This document shows positions 16,118 to 25,511 of a stretch of DNA of 64,000 nucleotides, one piece after another. Location: the NCBI GenBank assembly GCA_013177805.1, contig JABLXU010000023.1, positions 21,269 to 85,268 on the forward strand, written 5' to 3'. A program made the position numbers and the translations under genes. The notes beneath the pieces are model-generated. The model searched no databases. It saw nothing but the letters and a program-made list of their open reading frames with translations, and was not told where the DNA came from. The DNA comes from Candidatus Omnitrophota bacterium (GTDB lineage: Bacteria; Hinthialibacterota; Hinthialibacteria; Hinthialibacterales; Hinthialibacteraceae). How positions within the stretch are numbered: the stretch's first letter is position 1; each line of letters opens with the position of its first letter.

Positions 16118-19100
16118 TTATTCAGGCCGTTCGATGGCGACATCATCCACAAAATAAGTGGCCTGGGTTCCCGCGCGCAGACTCAGGGAATTACCGACGT
16201 GCAAGATTCCGGCGAAAACTCCGTTGAAGACATCGGAATACAATCCAGCCGCTTCATGCGCCTGAACACCGTCGATCTTCACCCGGTGATACCCTTCCGT
16301 CTGGTGAATGTTGTATTGCACCTCCAACCGGTGCCATTGCGAATCGGCAGCCAGGACATGCCACGCACTTTCATCCCAGCCTCCGAAGAGGCGGAGCCGG
16401 CTGTAAAATAGAATCATACCGTTTTCCATCTTGAATTCCCCGGAATACAATTCAATGTTATTGGCCGTGTAGAGTTTGAGCACCGGGGTGGAGATGGTAT
16501 TCCACTGGCCAGTCAAGTCAAACTTGAACCAGACGGTAATCTTCCCCGCTTGGAGGTTGTTCAGGGACAAAACCAAATACTCAGGCGTCAGGTCATCGTA
16601 GATAAACATGGCGGATTTGGAGCCCCCGTGGGACACCAACGCGGAAACAACCAAATCGTTCTCCGGATCCACCTTGCCCTGCCATTCCGAGAAATCTCCC
16701 GTCTCATAGCCGCTGTAGGCCAGCAAGGCTGGGGGTTCCGGCGCCTCGGGCGGCATATCGAGCGAGGGCGCATCCACCCCTCCCATGGAATGTTTGCTGG
16801 TCAACCGTTCATACACGATCACATCGTCGATGTAGTAGGTTCCATTGACGCCGGCCCGCAGAGCGGTGGAGGTGCCCACTTGCAAACGCCCCACATACTT
16901 GCCTTTGAACACATCGGTCGCCAGCCCTGTAGAGGTGTGAACCAGGGTATTGTCAATCCAAACCTGGTGATACCCTTCCGAGGCATGCAGATGGAACCGC
17001 ACTTCAATCCGGTGCCAACGGTCGTCGGCCGCCAGCGGAGTCCAGCGAATCTCATCCCAGCCGGCGTAGACGCGCATCCGGCTGTAAAATTGAATTCCAC
17101 CTTCCGCGTACTTGAATCCGCCGTATATCAGTTCGACTCCATCCCGGTTGAATAATTGCAGTAACGTGGAAATATCCGTGTTCCAGGCAGCCGGCTGAGT
17201 GAACTTGATCCAAAAACTGACCGAACCTTCGCAGATTTCATCGAGAGTTTTGACGAGATATTCCGGAACTTCGTCATTGTAAATGAATTTTGCGCTTCGA
17301 TTGCCACTGCGCGAGGTAATGGACGTGATACTCAGATCTTTGCCTGAATCCATTTCACTCGACCAATCCCCAAAAGTCCCGGATTCGAATCCGCAATCAA
17401 ACACGGCAATCATGTCGGTACCGGGAGGGCTGGTTGGAGCCGTATCCAGCTGTGGGGCCGGTGTCATTGTGGGTGTCATCGTCGGCGTTATCGTCGGCGT
17501 CTGTGTTGGTGTGTTTGTAGGCGTTATTCTCGGCGTCATTGTCGGTGTTGAAGTCGGTGTTGCCGTCGGTGTCGCCGTCGGAGCCGCCGTTGGTGTAGAA
17601 GTCGCAGCCGGTGCCGCTGTCGCTGTAGCGGGTGGAACGGCGGTTGGTGTTGCCGTCGGCACCGCTGTTGGAGCCGCTGTTGGTTCCGAAGCCGGAGTGA
17701 CAGTCGGGGTGACAGTCGGGGAGGCTGTTGCTGTGACTGTGTTCGTCGGCGTTGGCGTCGGTGTCGATAACGGCGGGGGGGTTGGTGTGTCAACCGGAAC
17801 CGGCGTAGTCAAGGATGCCGGGGGCTGGATGAAATTTGAAGAAGATTCAGTCACCTGGATGACTTTCCCAAAATCCACGAAATAATAACTATTCACCCCA
17901 TTGCGGAGTCCGGATATATTCCCGACCTGCATGACCGTGGGCGCTTGGCCTAAGGGCCCAGCGGTGCAAAGCCCCGTGGCTTCATAAACCACTTGGTTAT
18001 CGATCCAAATCCGCTGGTATCCCTCGGTGTCATGGATTTTGAATTGGACTTCCAGCTTATGCCAATCGCTGTCTCCCGCCAGGATGTTCCAAGTGCTTTC
18101 ATTCCAACCCTCAGCGACGCGGATCCGGTTGAAAAATTTGATCTTTTTGTCCTGGTAAGCATACTCGCCGGAAAGGAGCTCCACACCCTCGGCGGTGTAC
18201 AGTTTCAACAACGCTGTGCCGAGGTTGCTCCATTTGTTATTGAGATTGAATTTGATATGAAACGAAATAATCCCCTCCATTATTTCGGGAAGACTGACGA
18301 CCAAGTATTCAGGAGTCTTGTCGTTGTACGTGAACTGAGCACAGGAGGTTCCACTAAACGGCGCGGTGGTGGTGATCTTCAGATCATTGCCGGTGTCCAC
18401 CTTTTGCTCCCATTCAGAAAAATCTTTGGTTTCAAAATCAAAGTTGAAGACTTCCCGGAAAATAGGTTCCGGCGCCGGCTCTTTCTTGGACAATGTAGGG
18501 ACTGAACTAGGAGTTGGGGTGGCCGTCGGGGTCGCCGTGGCCGTCGGGGTCGCCGTAGCCATCGGGGTCGCCGTAGCCGTCGGTTCCGGGGTTTCGGTTA
18601 CCGTGGGTGAGGGCAATGGGGTAACTGTAGGAACCGGTGTGGGGATCTCCGTGGCGGTCGGCGTGGCCGTCGGCGCAACCGTTGGTGTGAATGTTGACGT
18701 AGCCGTGGCCGTCGGTGTAGCCGTCGGCTTCGGGGCTTCCGTCGCGGTAGGGAATGGCGATGGTGTATCTGTAGGAACTGGTGTGGGGATCTCCGTGGCG
18801 GTCGGCGTGGCCGGTGGAGTAGGAGTTAACGTCGGCCCTGCCAGAGGTTTGCTCGTGGGAGTCGGGGTGCCGGGTGCAGGAACGGTAAACGCGACTTCAT
18901 CGGAAAAATCGCCTTCATGGCCATAGATATTGTAGGCTTTCACGGCAAAAAAATACGTTTTCCCGGTCTCCAGCCCACTCACAGTCGCGAATGTCTGATC
19001 CCCGGCATCCTTCACCAATTGAAACGGTCCATTTTCCGGACGGCAATATACGTTAAAACCCACCGCGGTGGAATCGGGTTGCGGTTCCCAATAGAGAGTG

Positions 19101-19237
19101 ACCTGGGCCGGCCACCCCGGAAGGCTGAAGAATCCAATTAAGTAAGCCCCCCACACCAACCGCTGCCATTTACTTGTTAAAAGGAAATTAGAAACACGGG
19201 AGAATAACTGAATCAGATAATGTTGCACAAATTCCAT
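16118..19237 (-). CDS. Large exported protein: Fn3 domain, Pro-Thr linkers and three lectin-like repeats
   Basis: This is a 1039-residue protein. A hydrophobic segment ([18 protein letters not shown]) precedes a fibronectin type III domain (about 45-118, with [20 protein letters not shown]). Two Pro-Thr-Ala-rich linkers follow (about 126-249 and 479-599). Three homologous units of about 200 residues (about 266-461, 611-812, 839-1039) each contain a D-F-S/G-E/D-W opening, PEYLV, a GW-E-W-LA-D--WH-EV core, EGY--WID and a YF-VD end. The units look like concanavalin-A/laminin-G-type carbohydrate-binding jelly rolls; no enzyme residues are evident. The likely role is surface adhesion or matrix binding. 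A cyclic-di-GMP-I riboswitch lies directly upstream, and the beta-helix gene follows. Confidence 0.88.
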   Translation of the reverse strand: MEFVQHYLIQLFSRVSNFLLTSKWQRLVWGAYLIGFFSLPGWPAQVTLYWEPQPDSTAVGFNVYCRPENGPFQLVKDAGDQTFATVSGLETGKTYFFAVKAYNIYGHEGDFSDEVAFTVPAPGTPTPTSKPLAGPTLTPTPPATPTATEIPTPVPTDTPSPFPTATEAPKPTATPTATATSTFTPTVAPTATPTATEIPTPVPTVTPLPSPTVTETPEPTATATPMATATPTATATPTATPTPSSVPTLSKKEPAPEPIFREVFNFDFETKDFSEWEQKVDTGNDLKITTTAPFSGTSCAQFTYNDKTPEYLVVSLPEIMEGIISFHIKFNLNNKWSNLGTALLKLYTAEGVELLSGEYAYQDKKIKFFNRIRVAEGWNESTWNILAGDSDWHKLEVQFKIHDTEGYQRIWIDNQVVYEATGLCTAGPLGQAPTVMQVGNISGLRNGVNSYYFVDFGKVIQVTESSSNFIQPPASLTTPVPVDTPTPPPLSTPTPTPTNTVTATASPTVTPTVTPASEPTAAPTAVPTATPTAVPPATATAAPAATSTPTAAPTATPTATPTSTPTMTPRITPTNTPTQTPTITPTMTPTMTPAPQLDTAPTSPPGTDMIAVFDCGFESGTFGDWSSEMDSGKDLSITSITSRSGNRSAKFIYNDEVPEYLVKTLDEICEGSVSFWIKFTQPAAWNTDISTLLQLFNRDGVELIYGGFKYAEGGIQFYSRMRVYAGWDEIRWTPLAADDRWHRIEVRFHLHASEGYHQVWIDNTLVHTSTGLATDVFKGKYVGRLQVGTSTALRAGVNGTYYIDDVIVYERLTSKHSMGGVDAPSLDMPPEAPEPPALLAYSGYETGDFSEWQGKVDPENDLVVSALVSHGGSKSAMFIYDDLTPEYLVLSLNNLQAGKITVWFKFDLTGQWNTISTPVLKLYTANNIELYSGEFKMENGMILFYSRLRLFGGWDESAWHVLAADSQWHRLEVQYNIHQTEGYHRVKIDGVQAHEAAGLYSDVFNGVFAGILHVGNSLSLRAGTQATYFVDDVAIERPE

Positions 19238-19306
19238 GATCGAGTTCTCTCTTCCAATTCAATGGATGACCGTGCGAGAAGCAGTGACGGAAGAAAGGAC
19301 TGCTCC

Positions 19307-19401
19307 GCCCGGCAGCCCTGCTGCCGTTTCCACGAACCTTCGTAGAGGTAGGCCAGAGGCTTTGCGTCCCACCCTTTCGGATGGTTTGCCTTTTACAGGC
19401 G
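19307..19401 (-). ncRNA. Cyclic-di-GMP-I riboswitch (GEMM-I)
   Basis: Read on the minus strand, the order is GGCAAACCATCCGAAAGGGT, GGGACGCAAAGCCTCTGGCC, TACC, then a closing hairpin GGCAGC-AGG-GCTGCC. These are the conserved blocks of the GEMM-I class: the GNRA-like loop, the GGGACGCAAAGCC core and the second stem. The aptamer ends about 70 bases before the ATG at 19237. I do not see a clear terminator between, so control may be at translation. A possible promoter is TTGAGA with CATAAC 18 bases on, just upstream near 19415-19445 (weak). It predicts cyclic-di-GMP control of the exported two-gene operon. Confidence 0.93.
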
Positions 19402-20001
19402 TATTTTCATTAGAGTTATGATGGAATCAGGACATCGCTCTCAATCCTTTGCATTCACTCCGGGGATTTCCCAGGTGATTCATAGCAGAATGGATAAGAA
19501 ACCCAGTGGGCAACATGTACCGGCCGTTTTCCTTATCGCTTTACTTACTCGAGCAAAGAAAGTACCAAAACGAAATTCCCTAGGAAAATCTAACCCATCC
19601 ATCCGAAAGTTTATAAATCATTAAAATTCAGAGATCTTCTTTAAGAACCCACAAATCTCTTCCAAAGAAATTGAATGGATGTAACCCGTTCGGATACAAC
19701 CAACCGGTTACAGTGATCTTTTTTATTACAATTTTATTACAATAAGTCAAAATGAGTATTAACTTATTAGTAAAGGTGGATCAGGAAATAACCTCCCGAT
19801 CGCAATCCGGATGGGATCGGGGCGGTTCCAGAAAAATATTGGTAACTCAGGAAGAGGAAGTGGTGAGGAATAGAAACAGAACAACCCACAAGCCAGACGG
19901 TTCGTGGGATTTGTTCTTTGATGAGTAACCGCCGTTCAGCCAGAATTCACGACAGGCTGTACACCATTATCATGATTTCTTTTTCGACCATACCATACAA
20001 C
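19402..20001. other. Gene-free interval upstream of the riboswitch operon
   Basis: These 600 bases hold no gene I can support. The left end must carry the minus-strand promoter of the riboswitch operon. Near 19680-19713, TGTAACC and GGTTACA could pair across about 20 bases and are followed on the plus strand by a T-run, which might be a weak terminator. The rest is AT-rich without visible repeats. Confidence 0.5.
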
Positions 20002-20226
20002 TTATGAATAGGATATCGGGGTTACGTCGATTCCCCGCCGATTGACGATCCCATCCCGCATAAGCACGGTAACCACCACCCGGTCGGGCGCTCCCCGGAA
20101 TTCTTCGACCAATCGCCCTTCGGAGATCAAACGGATCGCTTCCACCGCCCCTCTCCGGGAATCCTGATGGTCAATCTTGACCTGATCCCCGACGTGCAAC
20201 TGGAATTCCTTGTTGAAATCGATCAT
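20002..20226 (-). CDS. Small conserved-looking protein of unknown function
   Basis: This is a 74-residue protein, MIDFNKEFQLHVGDQVKIDH at the start. It has no signal peptide, membrane helix or cysteines. I do not recognise the family. The alternating charged and hydrophobic pattern and the VGDQVKI segment suggest a small beta-barrel. I accept it as a gene because an AAAGGAG site lies nine bases before the ATG and it stands divergently to the HTH-EIIA regulator gene, sharing a 276-base promoter region with it. It might be controlled by that regulator. Confidence 0.55.
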   Translation of the reverse strand: MIDFNKEFQLHVGDQVKIDHQDSRRGAVEAIRLISEGRLVEEFRGAPDRVVVTVLMRDGIVNRRGIDVTPISYS

Positions 20227-20301
20227 CGGCTCTGGCTCCTTTTATGAAGATAAATTCATAAAAGACTTACAAGCCATTCTCTTCGCCCAACATGAATTAT
20301 A

Positions 20302-20329
20302 TTGACAACAATGGACATTCATGTACAAT
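20302..20329 (+). promoter_or_regulatory. Sigma-70-type promoter for the HTH-EIIA gene
   Basis: TTGACA (20302-20307) and TACAAT (20324-20329) are separated by 16 bases. Transcription should begin near 20336 and give a leader of about 167 bases that includes the tandem repeat at 20381-20402. Confidence 0.6.
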
Positions 20330-20380
20330 ATACGACTTGAATGAAAAACATCAAGGGATTTCACACAAGAAATAAACATT

Positions 20381-20402
20381 TTTGGGTAACCTTTGGGTAA
20401 CC
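20381..20402 (+). promoter_or_regulatory. Tandem 11-bp repeat, candidate operator
   Basis: TTTGGGTAACC occurs twice without a gap. The 11-bp spacing puts both copies on nearly the same helix face. It lies between the predicted promoter and the HTH-EIIA start codon, so it may be that regulator's own binding site. I found no other copy by eye. Confidence 0.5.
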
Positions 20403-20502
20403 CGCGCGCCGGAAAATGAATCGGGAGGCCGAATCATGAAAAGCGCGCGGGATGTGTTTTTTGAACCGGAATGATCCATTTCACTCGGAACGAGGGCTTG
20501 CA

Positions 20503-21186
20503 ATGGAGAAGTTATTGACCATCAAGGAAGTCAGTGAACTCTTGCAGGTCAACGAGCGGACCATCCACCGCTTGATCCAAACCGAGAAGATTCCGGCCAC
20601 CAAGGTGGGCAACCAATGGCGGTTCCATCCCTCCCTCCTAGAAGCCTGGTTTCTGAATGGTGGAGAAAAGGCCGTCCATGGGCATCGGGACATGGAATCG
20701 CCATGGAGCCAGGAGGATGAATACCAAATTTTTTCAGAACCCCGGACATTATTGGACTTGAAAGCGAAAGATGCCGGCGAGGTCCTCCAAGCGATGGTGG
20801 ATGTGCTTGCGGATACCGGTCACCTGTTGCTCAAATCGGCGTTTCTCGACGCGCTTTTGGAACGGCAGGCATTTTCCACCACCGGTTTGGGACGGGGAGT
20901 GGCTTTGCCCCACGCATGGCATCCCATCAGCGATCTGTTCCGGGTTCCGCTGGTGGTCAGCGCCCGGCTTCATACGCCGGTGGATTTTCAGGCGATTGAC
21001 AATCAGCCGGTGGATTTGGTCTTTTTGCTTTGTTCTCCCCGCAACAATATGCATCTCAAACTCTTATCCACCATGTCCGCCCTGGCGCGGGACAATCAAT
21101 TAATGAACCATCTCCGCCAGGCCCAAACCAAAGCGGAATTCATCAGCCCCTTGAAGGACCGGGTTTCCCCCTTGGTGGCGGCGTAG
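20503..21186 (+). CDS. Excisionase-type HTH / PTS EIIA (PtsN-like) fusion regulator
   Basis: This is a 227-residue protein. Residues 1-50 (LLTIKEVSELLQVNERTIHR...KVGNQWRFHPSLLEAWF) are a MerR/excisionase-type DNA-binding domain. Residues about 75-220 are a PTS EIIA type-2 domain as in PtsN, with the phospho-accepting histidine in TGLGRGVALPHAWHP and LVFLLCSPRNNMHLKLL further on. The fusion suggests DNA binding controlled by phosphorylation from EI/HPr, linking carbon or energy state to transcription. No PTS sugar permease lies in the window. The ATG at 20503 has GAGGG six bases upstream. The tandem TTTGGGTAACC repeat in its leader suggests self-regulation. Confidence 0.88.
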   Translation: MEKLLTIKEVSELLQVNERTIHRLIQTEKIPATKVGNQWRFHPSLLEAWFLNGGEKAVHGHRDMESPWSQEDEYQIFSEPRTLLDLKAKDAGEVLQAMVDVLADTGHLLLKSAFLDALLERQAFSTTGLGRGVALPHAWHPISDLFRVPLVVSARLHTPVDFQAIDNQPVDLVFLLCSPRNNMHLKLLSTMSALARDNQLMNHLRQAQTKAEFISPLKDRVSPLVAA

Positions 21187-21478
21187 TCCCGGAATGCGTT
21201 AATTCTGGCTGCCTGGCTGTTTTTCCAAATAGAAAACGCCGGCCCCTTTCCGCAATAATCCGTTTTTCCTCCTCTCCGCAAACGAGTTCATGAAACCCAT
21301 TTTCGGCTGATATTTTTAAACGGCTGTTCTATACTTGTGGTTGATCCGGCAAGGGAACGAAGCAGGATGGATCATAACGCAACGTGCCCCTCCGAGAAAT
21401 TACACGGGTTTCCTGCTTGTATGTGGATGAAATTTTTGAAAGACTTTTGGATCTAAACCAATCCGCGGGGAGAAACCA

Positions 21479-24400
21479 TTGATCCGCCGTTTCATTTTTT
21501 CCAGCGGAATCCTTTTCAGCCTGGCAGTCACCGTCTGGCCGCGGGTGGTGATCAACGAAATCCTGTACCACGCAGCGGACAGCGATCTCGAGTACATTGA
21601 GCTGCTCAACACTTCCTCGGCGGCCGTGGATCTATCGAATTGGATTATCCAAGACGATCAGGATGACCAGGATGACCATCGGTTTGCGCTGCCCGCGGGA
21701 ACAACGCTCCCGCCGGGCGAATATCTGGTCATCGCCAACGATCCCGTCCTGTTCCAGCAGGCGTATGGCTTCGCGCCGGACGTAAGCGGCATCCCGTTTC
21801 GTTTTTCCAACAGCGGCGACGCGGTCCGTTTGTTCGATTCGAAGGACGCGCTGCAAGAATCCGTGCCCTATGATGACCACCAGCCTTGGCCGGAAGCGGC
21901 TGACGGCCTGGGCGCTTCGCTGGAACGCCGTAACTCCCTCTTGCCTGCCCCGCTGCCGGGATCCTGGGCGCCATCCACGAAGCAGGGCACCCCGGGCCAG
22001 GGGAACTCGGCTTACTCGAACACGCTCCCTCCCCTCATCCTGAATGTGGACCACTCGCCCAAACTCCCGCGGTCTTTTCAAGAGATCACGGTGACCGCAC
22101 GGATTTCCGATGTGGACGGACAAATCGAATCCGTCCAGTTCTACTATGGATGGAACCGCGGAACCCAGTACCTGGCTGTAGCCATGAACGACGACGGCCT
22201 GCTCGGCGACGCGACGCCGGGTGACGGCATCTACACCGCGCGCGTGGAGGGAGCGAGAGCCTCGTCCCTCTTCCGCTTTTACATTCAGGCCACCGACAAC
22301 GATGGCAATCAATCCCAGGTCCCACCCAGCGGGATGGAAGAACCATCCATGACCGTCGTCGAAGAGGCCCAGCCGGCGGAGGATGCGCCGTACCTGCGGG
22401 TGGTCATGCGGCCCGAGGTCCAGGAGCAATTCCTGGAACGGTACCGCACCGACGATTATTTCCCGGCCACGTTTTACGACGGCGATACCGTGTATTATGC
22501 GGTCCAAATCCGCCATCGCGGCCGCTCCCGCAGCGCCAACGGCCGGTTCAAGATCCGGTTCCCCTACAATCAGCTGTACCGGGGAGAAATCCGGCGATTG
22601 AACCTGAATGGAGACGATACCGGTTCATTGATCAAGGAACAGTTAAGCTATCAACTTTACCAGGACGCCGGCCTGCCCAACCTGGAATCGGAAATCGTCC
22701 GCTTGTCCATCAACGGCAGCCAGGCGCGGGGAACGCCCTACCGTTCCGCGGTGGAGAATCCCGACGGGCAGTTTTTGAAACGGAAGAAATACTTCGCCAA
22801 CGATGACGGCAATCTCTACAAAACCACTCTGGACGGCACCCCGCAGAACAAAGCGGTCTGGCACTATGCCGGTGACGATCCTGCCCTGTACCAGGATTGC
22901 TACCTCAAGCAAACCAACGAGGAGGAGGCCGATTACCGCGATATCATTGCATTTTGCAAGACCTTGTCCGAAGCCGAACCCTGGGAGCCCGATTACGTGG
23001 ACCAGGTTCACTCGGTTTTGAACGTGGATGATTTTCTCCGCTGGATGGCGGTGTCCGCGTTATGCGCCCATTGGGATTCGCCGTATACCGATCACGGGCA
23101 CAATTATATTCTCTATAACAATCCCGCGACCCGGCAGTTTCATATATTAGCTTGGGACCTGAATGGGACGTTCAATTATTCATCCAACCATGACGATCTC
23201 AACTACCGCAAGCATTACACGCATATCCGCTCGACCAAGTTTCCCGCGATCAACAAAATCCTCAACCATCCCCTTTTCGGCGCTCAATATTACCGCGAAA
23301 TCGACACCCTGCTGCAAACCCTCTTCACCCGGGAGGAAATGAACCGCCGGATCGAAGAGGTCCGGCGGAAGATGCGGCTTTCCACCAACGCCATGAGTTC
23401 GTACACCACGTTTGTGAACCAACGCATCAAGGATCTGTCCCTTTGGATCAACCGGGACCAGGGCGCGGTGTTTCTGAGCAAGCCCACCTATCAAGCGCGG
23501 GTGGGCCAACCTTATCTCTATCGCGCTGCGGCTGTGGATTATCGCAAGGGTCAAAAAATGCGTTACCAGTTGGACGCAGCACCCGCCTGGTTGCGCGGTG
23601 ATCCGGACAAAGGCGTCCTCGAAGGTATTCCCGATCAGCCCGGCCGTTTTGATGTCGTCCTCCGCGCCCAAAGCAGCAGCGGTGTCACCCTCACCCAACC
23701 GTACACCCTGCAAGTCACCGATTCCCGCCCCCGCTTGCTGCTGACTTTTAACGAAGCGAGCGGCAAGGCCGTCGATCTCAGCGAATTCGGCCATCAAGCG
23801 ACGTTCGCCGGGAACACCAAACGCGTGGAAGGACGGTTGGGCCGCGCGGTGTATTTCGATGGCGATGGGGATTACGCGCGCGTCCCGCATGCGGACTCAC
23901 TGAGCTTTACGGGATCGATCACTGTGGAGATGTGGATCCGGCCGGATTCAACCTCGAACAACCAAGTGATTCTCTCCAAAGGCGACGCCAACCAATTCAA
24001 CTATCTCCTGATGCTGGGCTATGGCCCGTTCAGTGGAGACTCTTCGGAACCTTGTTTCTTGCCGCACCGCTTCGATATTGAAAACCGGGTCTATTACGGG
24101 AGAAAAGAAATCGAAGCGCACCTGAAAGGAAAAATCTGGGCCCATATCGCGGGAACCTACGATTCAGGCCGCGAACGGGCGAACGTGTACGTCAACAATC
24201 AACGCATCGTGGACAGCGCCTCGCGCACTCGAATGCCCGAGAACACACAGGATTTGTTGATCAGCCTAAGCAGCGGCGGATTCAAGGGGGCCGTGGACGA
24301 CGTCAAAATCCTGCCCTTCGCCAAGGAGGCCTTCGCGGCGGGCCTGTGCCTTTCCCAAGTCGATATATCAGGTATTTCCCCCGCGCAGGACCGGATCGCC

Positions 24401-25114
24401 CTGTCCCTCTCCCCCCTGAGAACCGACTCGATCAACACGGGTGAATATTGTGTATTTTTCGTGAATGTCAATCAGTGGCTGCCATTGCCTGATGGAATCC
24501 TGCAGCCCGGCCAAAGCGTTTCCTGGTGGCTGGATGACCTCGGCCTGACTGAACCGTTACCCCTCAACGAAACGGCGGCCCTCTATCCTCTCTTCAGCCT
24601 TGGAGAACCGCGCGCGGAAACCATCCTGGATCAAGTCACGTGGGGAGAAACAGGAGCGTCCGCAAACGATCCCGGCGTACAAGCAGGCGTCTGGCTCGTG
24701 GAGAAATCGGTCCCGGTTTCCTCCTCCGGCCCGGCGACCTGCGCGTTACGGGATTTCGCGGATAACGATGAGATGGACCAGGATTGGGAAACTCTTCCGC
24801 AACAACTTGAGGGGCCGGTTATCTCCTCGCTGCGCATCGAAAACGGGGCGGACGCGACTGCCCGCCGGGAAGTAAAAATCCAGATCGCGTGCCAGGGGAA
24901 TCCCCGCGAAATGCGGATCAGCGATTCGCCGGTTTTTTCGCAAGATTGGACTGCATTCCAGGGAGAAACTGTATGGACGCTGCCGGAAGGAGATGGAATC
25001 AAAAAACTCCACGTTCAAGTCCGGGACGCGAACCGCAACCGCTCCGCCATCGTGAGCGAAACCATCCGGCTGGAGACCAACACCGCGGTCGAGGATTGGA
25101 GGGAGCATCGGTAA
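21479..25114 (+). CDS. Exported lamin-tail / CotH / LamG multidomain protein
   Basis: This is a 1211-residue protein. A signal peptide (RRFIFSSGILFSLAVTVWPR) leads into a lamin-tail domain (about 23-160; NEILYHAADSDLEYIELLNT). An Ig/Fn3-like segment follows, then a CotH-kinase-like region (about 300-580) with YYAVQIRHRGRSRSANGRFK and FHILAWDLNGTFNYS, whose Asp is a candidate metal residue. A putative Ig (He_PIG) domain (about 660-745) precedes a laminin-G fold (about 755-950). CotH proteins phosphorylate secreted proteins in spore formers, but bacterial surface versions with lamin tails have unknown targets. The TTG start is supported by GGGGAG six bases upstream. A Q-D-D repeat at residues 58-66 is encoded by AGGATGACC-type DNA (see findings). 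Confidence 0.88.
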   Translation: MIRRFIFSSGILFSLAVTVWPRVVINEILYHAADSDLEYIELLNTSSAAVDLSNWIIQDDQDDQDDHRFALPAGTTLPPGEYLVIANDPVLFQQAYGFAPDVSGIPFRFSNSGDAVRLFDSKDALQESVPYDDHQPWPEAADGLGASLERRNSLLPAPLPGSWAPSTKQGTPGQGNSAYSNTLPPLILNVDHSPKLPRSFQEITVTARISDVDGQIESVQFYYGWNRGTQYLAVAMNDDGLLGDATPGDGIYTARVEGARASSLFRFYIQATDNDGNQSQVPPSGMEEPSMTVVEEAQPAEDAPYLRVVMRPEVQEQFLERYRTDDYFPATFYDGDTVYYAVQIRHRGRSRSANGRFKIRFPYNQLYRGEIRRLNLNGDDTGSLIKEQLSYQLYQDAGLPNLESEIVRLSINGSQARGTPYRSAVENPDGQFLKRKKYFANDDGNLYKTTLDGTPQNKAVWHYAGDDPALYQDCYLKQTNEEEADYRDIIAFCKTLSEAEPWEPDYVDQVHSVLNVDDFLRWMAVSALCAHWDSPYTDHGHNYILYNNPATRQFHILAWDLNGTFNYSSNHDDLNYRKHYTHIRSTKFPAINKILNHPLFGAQYYREIDTLLQTLFTREEMNRRIEEVRRKMRLSTNAMSSYTTFVNQRIKDLSLWINRDQGAVFLSKPTYQARVGQPYLYRAAAVDYRKGQKMRYQLDAAPAWLRGDPDKGVLEGIPDQPGRFDVVLRAQSSSGVTLTQPYTLQVTDSRPRLLLTFNEASGKAVDLSEFGHQATFAGNTKRVEGRLGRAVYFDGDGDYARVPHADSLSFTGSITVEMWIRPDSTSNNQVILSKGDANQFNYLLMLGYGPFSGDSSEPCFLPHRFDIENRVYYGRKEIEAHLKGKIWAHIAGTYDSGRERANVYVNNQRIVDSASRTRMPENTQDLLISLSSGGFKGAVDDVKILPFAKEAFAAGLCLSQVDISGISPAQDRIALSLSPLRTDSINTGEYCVFFVNVNQWLPLPDGILQPGQSVSWWLDDLGLTEPLPLNETAALYPLFSLGEPRAETILDQVTWGETGASANDPGVQAGVWLVEKSVPVSSSGPATCALRDFADNDEMDQDWETLPQQLEGPVISSLRIENGADATARREVKIQIACQGNPREMRISDSPVFSQDWTAFQGETVWTLPEGDGIKKLHVQVRDANRNRSAIVSETIRLETNTAVEDWREHR

Positions 25115-25180
25115 ACGCAGGGTGTCATGTAAGGTTCATCCGTTATGTGCATTTGAGATGTCCAGATGGAGAGACGATCC

Positions 25181-25263
25181 GGGAGGGCGAACCTCCTGGT
25201 GAGCCGTCATAGAATCCATCGGCTTTAGGTTACCAAGCGGCTCGGCGGGAGCCTCGCCCTCCC
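25181..25263. repeat. Imperfect inverted repeat, possible miniature element
   Basis: The 26-base arms (25181-25206 and 25238-25263) begin and end with GGGAGGGCGA / TCGCCCTCCC and share about 21 of 26 positions when one is reversed. They enclose 31 bases. The arrangement could fold into a long hairpin and serve as a terminator for both flanking genes. Confidence 0.6.
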
Positions 25264-25317
25264 ATTCTAAGCCAGGTTTTTCTACCAGCCGCAGGATTGT
25301 CATTTCAGCAAGGTATT

Positions 25318-25350
25318 CCCTCACCCCGGCCCTCTCCCTGAGGGAGAGGG
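25318..25350. repeat. CCCTC palindromic repeat, copy 3
   Basis: The core CCCTCTCCCTGAGGGAGAGG is the same element as at 1901 and 7925 with one change in the loop. Unlike those copies it is not followed by an AGGAT-rich repeat. Confidence 0.72.
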
Positions 25351-25455
25351 AGCAGAAAAGGAAGGTTATCGTTGGCGGGCTACGCTGCGCTTTGAGCCCA
25401 CCCTATGGGGCTCGGGATGCTCAACCTATCCTGCCTTGGTTGATATCGTCGATAA

Positions 25456-25475
25456 GGGCGCGTTGCAACGCGCCC
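25456..25475. repeat. 20-bp perfect palindrome
   Basis: GGGCGCGTTGCAACGCGCCC reads the same on both strands. Similar GC-rich palindromes occur between genes in many genomes, and the hairpin at 2042-2065 may be a relative. Confidence 0.65.
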
Positions 25476-25511
25476 CTACTTTCCATCTTGGATGTCATCT
25501 CGTAACCTGAC

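Larger units (their letters stand above)
25115..25511. other. Gene-free interval rich in palindromic repeats
   Basis: These 397 bases lie between the ends of two convergent genes. They carry a long imperfect inverted repeat (25181-25263), a CCCTC palindrome (25318-25350), a GGCGGGCTACGCTGCGCTTT-type block (from 25374) and a 20-bp perfect palindrome (25456-25475). No gene is seen. Confidence 0.7.

Noticed and set aside
17283..18926. Two plus-strand frames rich in Val-Gly repeats
   Set aside because: They are the reverse complement of the Pro-Thr linkers of the exported triple-repeat protein, not real elastin-like genes.
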